The notes under the pieces were generated by a model that was not told where the DNA came from, searched no databases, and saw only the letters and a program-made list of their open reading frames with translations. Source: Polaromonas sp. YR568 (GTDB lineage: Bacteria > Pseudomonadota > Gammaproteobacteria > Burkholderiales > Burkholderiaceae_C). From it: a stretch of 42,192 nt of DNA. Every line of letters starts with the position of its first letter. Positions within the stretch are counted from its first letter, which is position 1. Below are positions 38,496 through 42,192 of this stretch, one piece after another. The stretch spans positions 1 through 42,192 of the forward strand of contig CAMCUN010000032.1 of the NCBI GenBank assembly GCA_945878995.1, given 5' to 3'. The position numbers were made by a program, and so were the translations under genes.

Positions 38496-40283
38496 ATGTA
38501 CCAGTACACCGACTTTGACCGCGCCTTCATCCAGGCCCGGGCCGACCAGTACCGCGACCAGCTCACGCGCTGGCAAGCCGGTGAGCTTAAAGAAGACGAA
38601 TTTCGTCCGCTACGCTTGCAAAACGGCTGGTATGTGCAGCGCCACGCGCCCATGCTGCGGGTGGCCGTGCCCTATGGCGAGTTGTCCACCGCGCAGGTTC
38701 GCGTGCTGGCCAAAATTGCCCGCGAGTTTGACCAGCCCAGCCCCGAGCTGCTGCAAGAAGCCCAGGCCAAGCAAGACCTGCTGGGCGCGGCGCCCTCGCG
38801 CTTGACCACGGGTTACGCGCACTTCACCACGCGGCAAAACGTGCAATTCAACTGGATTCCCCTGGACAAGTCGGCCGAGGTGATGGACCTTTTGGCCGGT
38901 GTGCACATGCACGGCATTCAAACCAGCGGCAACTGCATTCGCAACATCACCAGCGACGAGCTGGCCGGCATTGCGGTGGACGAGATCGCCGACCCTCGGC
39001 CCTTTGGCGAGATATTGCGCCAGTGGAGCACGCTGCACCCGGAGTTTGCGTTTTTGCCGCGCAAGTTCAAGATTGCCATTGCGGGCGCCCAAGAAGACCG
39101 CGCCGCCGTGGCCTGGCACGACGTGGGCCTGTATGTGGTGCATAACGCCGAGGGGGCCTTGGGTTTCAAGGTGCTGGTAGGCGGCGGCATGGGCCGCACG
39201 CCGGTGATTGGCACCGTGATCCGTGAATTTTTGCCCTGGCAAGAAATCTTGAACTACCTCGAAGCCGTGGTGCGCGTTTACAACCGCTGGGGCCGGCGTG
39301 ACAACATCTACAAGGCCCGCATCAAAATTTTGGTCAAGGCCGAAGGCCAGCGCTACATCGACGAGGTGGAATCCGAATACCGCCAAATCTTGGAGCAAGA
39401 CGGCGGCCAGCACACGCTCACGCAAGCAGAGCTGGACCGCGTGAGGGCCAGCTTTGTGCCGCCCACGCTCAAGCTGGAACACCCCTCTGGCGAGGCCAAG
39501 ATCGCCGCCATGCTGCAAGCTGCGGCCGAGGACGACCCCGAGTTCGGCCGCTGGCTCAAGCAAAACGTGGCCCCCCACCAAAACCCGGCGCTGCGCGCAG
39601 TCACGCTGTCTTTCAAGCGCCTGGGCCAGGCCCCGGGCGACGCCACCGCCGACCAACTGGACGTGGTGGCCGAACTGGCCGACACCTTCAGCGCCGGTGA
39701 GGTGCGCGTGACGCACGACCAGAACCTGCTGCTGCCCTGGGTGCGCTTTGAGCAACTGCCCGAAGTCTGGCGCGCCGCCAAGGCGCTGGGCCTGGCCCGC
39801 TCCAACGTGCGCCTGCTCACCGACATGATCGCCTGCCCGGGCGGCGACTTTTGCGCCCTGGCCAATGCGCGATCCATCCCTATCGCCGAGATGATCACCG
39901 AGCGCTTTCAAGACATGGACGAGCTGCACGACCTCGGCGAGATAGACCTGCACATCAGCGGCTGCATCAACTCCTGCGGCCACCACCACAGCGGTCACAT
40001 TGGCATTTTGGGCGTCGACAAAGACGGCAAGGAGTGGTACCAGGTGTCACTCGGCGGGGCCGACGGCTCGCACTTGAGCGGCGCGGCCGTGGCCGGCAAG
40101 GTGGTGGGGCCCTCGTTTGCCGCCACCGAGGTGGCTGACGTGCTGGAGGCCATCTTGGACGTGTACCGCCAAGAGCGCCAAGCCGGCGAAACCTTTGTGC
40201 AAACCCTCAGGCGCGCCGGCCACGAGCCCTTCAAGGCCGCGGCCAACAGCGCCCGCCAAGCCACAGCCCGTGCCGAGGCCTGA
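38496..40283 (+). CDS. cysI: Sulfite reductase hemoprotein subunit CysI
   Basis: A 595-residue siroheme/4Fe-4S reductase. It has two ferredoxin-like/Rossmann repeats; the siroheme motif TTRQNVQFNWIPLDK, 'TSGNCIRNITSDELAGIA' and 'DPRPFGEILRQWS' in the first half, and the cluster ligands Cys447, Cys453, Cys490 and Cys494 (CPGGDFCA, CINSCGHHH) in the second. It reduces sulfite to sulfide in the cytoplasm, with electrons from a partner reductase or ferredoxin. No cysJ is adjacent, as is usual in betaproteobacteria, where a ferredoxin- or NADPH-type partner may be used. The ATG at 38496 begins the typical YQYT start. First gene of the operon. Confidence 0.95.
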   Translation: MYQYTDFDRAFIQARADQYRDQLTRWQAGELKEDEFRPLRLQNGWYVQRHAPMLRVAVPYGELSTAQVRVLAKIAREFDQPSPELLQEAQAKQDLLGAAPSRLTTGYAHFTTRQNVQFNWIPLDKSAEVMDLLAGVHMHGIQTSGNCIRNITSDELAGIAVDEIADPRPFGEILRQWSTLHPEFAFLPRKFKIAIAGAQEDRAAVAWHDVGLYVVHNAEGALGFKVLVGGGMGRTPVIGTVIREFLPWQEILNYLEAVVRVYNRWGRRDNIYKARIKILVKAEGQRYIDEVESEYRQILEQDGGQHTLTQAELDRVRASFVPPTLKLEHPSGEAKIAAMLQAAAEDDPEFGRWLKQNVAPHQNPALRAVTLSFKRLGQAPGDATADQLDVVAELADTFSAGEVRVTHDQNLLLPWVRFEQLPEVWRAAKALGLARSNVRLLTDMIACPGGDFCALANARSIPIAEMITERFQDMDELHDLGEIDLHISGCINSCGHHHSGHIGILGVDKDGKEWYQVSLGGADGSHLSGAAVAGKVVGPSFAATEVADVLEAILDVYRQERQAGETFVQTLRRAGHEPFKAAANSARQATARAEA

Positions 40284-40293
40284 GAAAGACCCC

Positions 40294-40686
40294 ATGAAAC
40301 TGTTGACACCCGACACCTACGTCAGCACTGGCGCCAGCGGCCCTGCCCTGGCCTTGGCCAACGACCTGGACCCGCAAGCCCAAGAAATAGCGGGCGTGGC
40401 GCGCATAGAGCTGCACTTCCCCAAATTCAGCGACGGCCGCGCCTTCAGCCAGGCTTTTTTGCTGAGAAGGCGCATGGGCTTTGCAGGCGAGCTGGTGGCC
40501 ACCGGCGACGTGCTGGTGGACCAACTCGCGCAAATGCAGCGCTCGGGCTTTGACGCCGCCGTGCTGCGCGCCGACCAGTCCCTGGACACCGCCCAGCGCG
40601 TGCTCGCCAGCTACCCCGGCTTTGCCGTGGGCCGCTACCAAGGCGATGCCAGTCAGTTGCAGCCGCACTTCAAAGCCGCCGCATGA
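40294..40686 (+). CDS. DUF934 protein of the cys operon
   Basis: A 130-residue protein of the DUF934 family, known mainly from sulfate assimilation clusters between cysI and cysH. It contains IELHFPKFSDGRAFSQAFLL and 'RRRMGFAGELVATGDVLVDQL', then 'RSGFDAAVLRADQSLDTAQRV'. There is no membrane segment or known catalytic motif; an accessory role in sulfite reduction is assumed from gene order only. The ATG at 40294 follows cysI by ten bases. Its 3' end overlaps cysH by four bases. Confidence 0.9.
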   Translation: MKLLTPDTYVSTGASGPALALANDLDPQAQEIAGVARIELHFPKFSDGRAFSQAFLLRRRMGFAGELVATGDVLVDQLAQMQRSGFDAAVLRADQSLDTAQRVLASYPGFAVGRYQGDASQLQPHFKAAA

Positions 40687-41429
40687 GCGCGGTTCAAATC
40701 TATGGCGGGCGGTCTACCGACTTTGAGGCCAAGCTGGCCGAGACCGTGGCCTTGCTGCAGCGCGCAGCTGCCGAGTTTCAACCGCTCACGCAAGCCAGCA
40801 GCTTGGGGCCTGAAGACATGGTCATCACCCACCTGCTGCATGCCCACCAACTGTCGGCAAGCGTTTTTGTGCTGGACACGGGCAAGCTGCACGCCCAGAC
40901 GCTGGCACTGATGGGGCAAATCGAGTCCCGCTACAGCCTCAAGCTCAATGTGTACCACCCGCTGCCCGGCGCGGGTGAGGCCTTTGAGCACACCCACGGC
41001 ACCCAGGCCATGTACCAAAGCATGGAGCTGCGCAAAGCCTGCTGCGGCATTCGCAAAATGGAGCCCTTGGCCCGCGCCTTGCACGGCCAAAAAGCCTGGT
41101 TCACAGGCCTCAGGCGCGAGCAGTCTCAAGCCCGCGCCGAGGTGGAATTTGTAGAAGCCGACGGCGCAGACCGCCACAAAATCAACCCCCTGGCCCGCTG
41201 GACCACGGGCGACGTGTGGCATTTCATTGGCCAGCAAGCCATTGACTACAACGTGCTGCACGACCAGTTTTTCCCCAGCATTGGCTGCGCCCCCTGCACC
41301 CGCGCTGTGACCTTGGGCGAGGACTTTCGCTCGGGCCGCTGGTGGTGGGAAAACGAGTCGGCCAAAGAGTGCGGTCTGCACGCCAAAGACGCCGCCTCAA
41401 CCCTGGCCCACAAAGAGGTAGCCGCATGA
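40683..41429 (+). CDS. cysH: Phosphoadenylyl/adenylyl-sulfate reductase CysH (Fe-S type)
   Basis: A 248-residue reductase of the PAPS/APS reductase family. The adenine-nucleotide loop is SLGPEDMVITHLL, followed by FVLDTGKLHAQTLALM. Cys pairs CCGIRKMEPL (residues 120-121) and 'IGCAPCTRAV', plus the C-terminal 'ECGLH' active cysteine, mark the Fe-S type, which reduces APS directly with thioredoxin, producing sulfite. Enzymes lacking the paired cysteines act on PAPS. So the substrate here is probably APS, which fits the absence of cysC so far. It overlaps DUF934 and cysD by four bases each. The start ATG follows the ATGA pattern. Confidence 0.94.
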   Translation: MSAVQIYGGRSTDFEAKLAETVALLQRAAAEFQPLTQASSLGPEDMVITHLLHAHQLSASVFVLDTGKLHAQTLALMGQIESRYSLKLNVYHPLPGAGEAFEHTHGTQAMYQSMELRKACCGIRKMEPLARALHGQKAWFTGLRREQSQARAEVEFVEADGADRHKINPLARWTTGDVWHFIGQQAIDYNVLHDQFFPSIGCAPCTRAVTLGEDFRSGRWWWENESAKECGLHAKDAASTLAHKEVAA

Positions 41430-42192
41430 ACGCTCCAGTCGACGCCCGCTTTTTGGACACCCCCACGCTGAGCAACGCCCAGCTGGACGCTCTAGAAGAA
41501 GAGGCCATTTTTATTTTGCGCGAGGTGGCCGCCGCCTTTGAGCGCCCCACCCTGCTGTTTTCAGGCGGCAAAGACTCGCTGGTGCTGCTCAAGTGCGCCG
41601 AAAAAGCTTTTGTCGACAGCCAACGCGGCGGGCACATTCCCTACCCGCTGCTGATGATTGACACCGGCCACAACTTTCACGAAGTCACCGACTTTCGCGA
41701 TTACCGCGCCCAGCAGCTGGGCGCCAAACTCATTGTGCGCAGCGTGGAAGACTCCATGCGCCGCGGTACCGTGCGGCTGGCGCATGCGGGCGAGTCGCGC
41801 AATGTGCACCAGTCGGTCACGCTCTTAGAAGCCATTGAGGAATTTCGCTTTGACGCGCTCATAGGCGGTGCCCGCCGCGACGAGGAAAAAGCCCGCGCCA
41901 AAGAGCGGATTTTTTCGCACCGCGACAGCTTTGGCCAGTGGCAACCCAAGGCCCAGCGGCCCGAGTTGTGGACCCTCTTTAACACCCGTTTGCAGCCGGG
42001 CGAGCACTTTCGCGTGTTCCCCATTTCCAACTGGACCGAGCTCGACGTGTGGCAGTACATAGACCGCGAGCGCATTGAGCTGCCCTCGCTGTACTACGCC
42101 CACCAGCGCCAAGTGGTGGAGCGCAAAGGCTTGCTGGTGCCCGTGACCGAGCTCACCCCCGCCCGCGAGGGCGAGGTGGTGGTGGAGAAAAC
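41426..42192 (+). CDS. cysD: Sulfate adenylyltransferase subunit 2 CysD (3' cut by window edge)
   Basis: The first 255 residues of CysD, the ATP sulfurylase small subunit that makes APS from ATP and sulfate together with the GTPase CysN. The pyrophosphatase P-loop is TLLFSGGKDSLVLLKCAEKA, followed by 'LLMIDTGHNFHEVTDFRD', 'ALIGGARRDEEKARAKER' and 'ISNWTELDVWQYI'. The ATG at 41426 overlaps cysH by four bases (ATGA), consistent with one operon. The full gene is about 900 bases and should continue outside, with cysN expected downstream. No frame problem is seen in the visible part. Confidence 0.95.
   Translation, partial: MNAPVDARFLDTPTLSNAQLDALEEEAIFILREVAAAFERPTLLFSGGKDSLVLLKCAEKAFVDSQRGGHIPYPLLMIDTGHNFHEVTDFRDYRAQQLGAKLIVRSVEDSMRRGTVRLAHAGESRNVHQSVTLLEAIEEFRFDALIGGARRDEEKARAKERIFSHRDSFGQWQPKAQRPELWTLFNTRLQPGEHFRVFPISNWTELDVWQYIDRERIELPSLYYAHQRQVVERKGLLVPVTELTPAREGEVVVEK

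Noticed and set aside
38610..39998. A 462-codon frame on the minus strand
   Set aside because: It is antisense to cysI, which has all siroheme and Fe-S motifs. The translated product resembles no protein.

Overview
The window looks like a betaproteobacterial chromosome, most likely Comamonadaceae/Burkholderiales. This rests on the GC-rich right arm, its Liv-type binding proteins, the order cysI-DUF934-cysH-cysD, the YggX and MnmC proteins, and a tRNA-Asn with encoded CCA. No rRNA or species marker is present, so the genus is inference.

Positions 1-15777 are a surface-polysaccharide (O-antigen or capsule type) locus, AT-rich on the left. It encodes a partial glycosyltransferase, a Wzx-type flippase, two near-identical tandem methyltransferases, three GT4 glycosyltransferases, an EpsG/Wzy-like membrane protein, a third methyltransferase, an asparagine-synthetase-like amidotransferase and, apart from the rest, a formyltransferase fused to a beta-propeller-like domain. 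IS200/IS605 and IS30 remnants interrupt the locus. A catalytic-domain-only tyrosine recombinase and a structured 0.5 kb intergenic region lie before the last gene.

Positions 15778-28866 are a mobile-element graveyard packed with toxin-antitoxin (TA) modules. At least six IS66 pieces, one IS1634-like piece and two copies of the 3' end of rfbC (dTDP-rhamnose pathway) are scattered here. Between them lie an AbiEi/AbiEii pair, a second unusual regulator/nucleotidyltransferase pair with an operator array over its start, HigBA with an internally deleted toxin, a truncated antidote gene, BrnTA, a zeta-toxin operon without a start codon, and a ParE/RelE-type pair. An XRE regulator plus TPR protein module is intact once, decayed once and truncated once, with a further small trace. 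A tRNA-Asn gene closes the island.

Positions 28867-42192 are GC-rich and look like ordinary core genome: a SnoaL-like protein and an alpha/beta hydrolase, two periplasmic branched-chain-amino-acid-type binding proteins, a LysR regulator with two apparent helix-turn-helix domains, small conserved proteins, YggX, an MnmC with an eroded methyltransferase half, a four-copy REP-like array of about 104 bp period, and an assimilatory sulfate-reduction operon (cysI, DUF934, cysH, cysD) cut by the window edge.

The best candidates for something undescribed are the regulator/nucleotidyltransferase pair at 21253-22988, the XRE-TPR module, the formyltransferase fusion and the structured leader before it.
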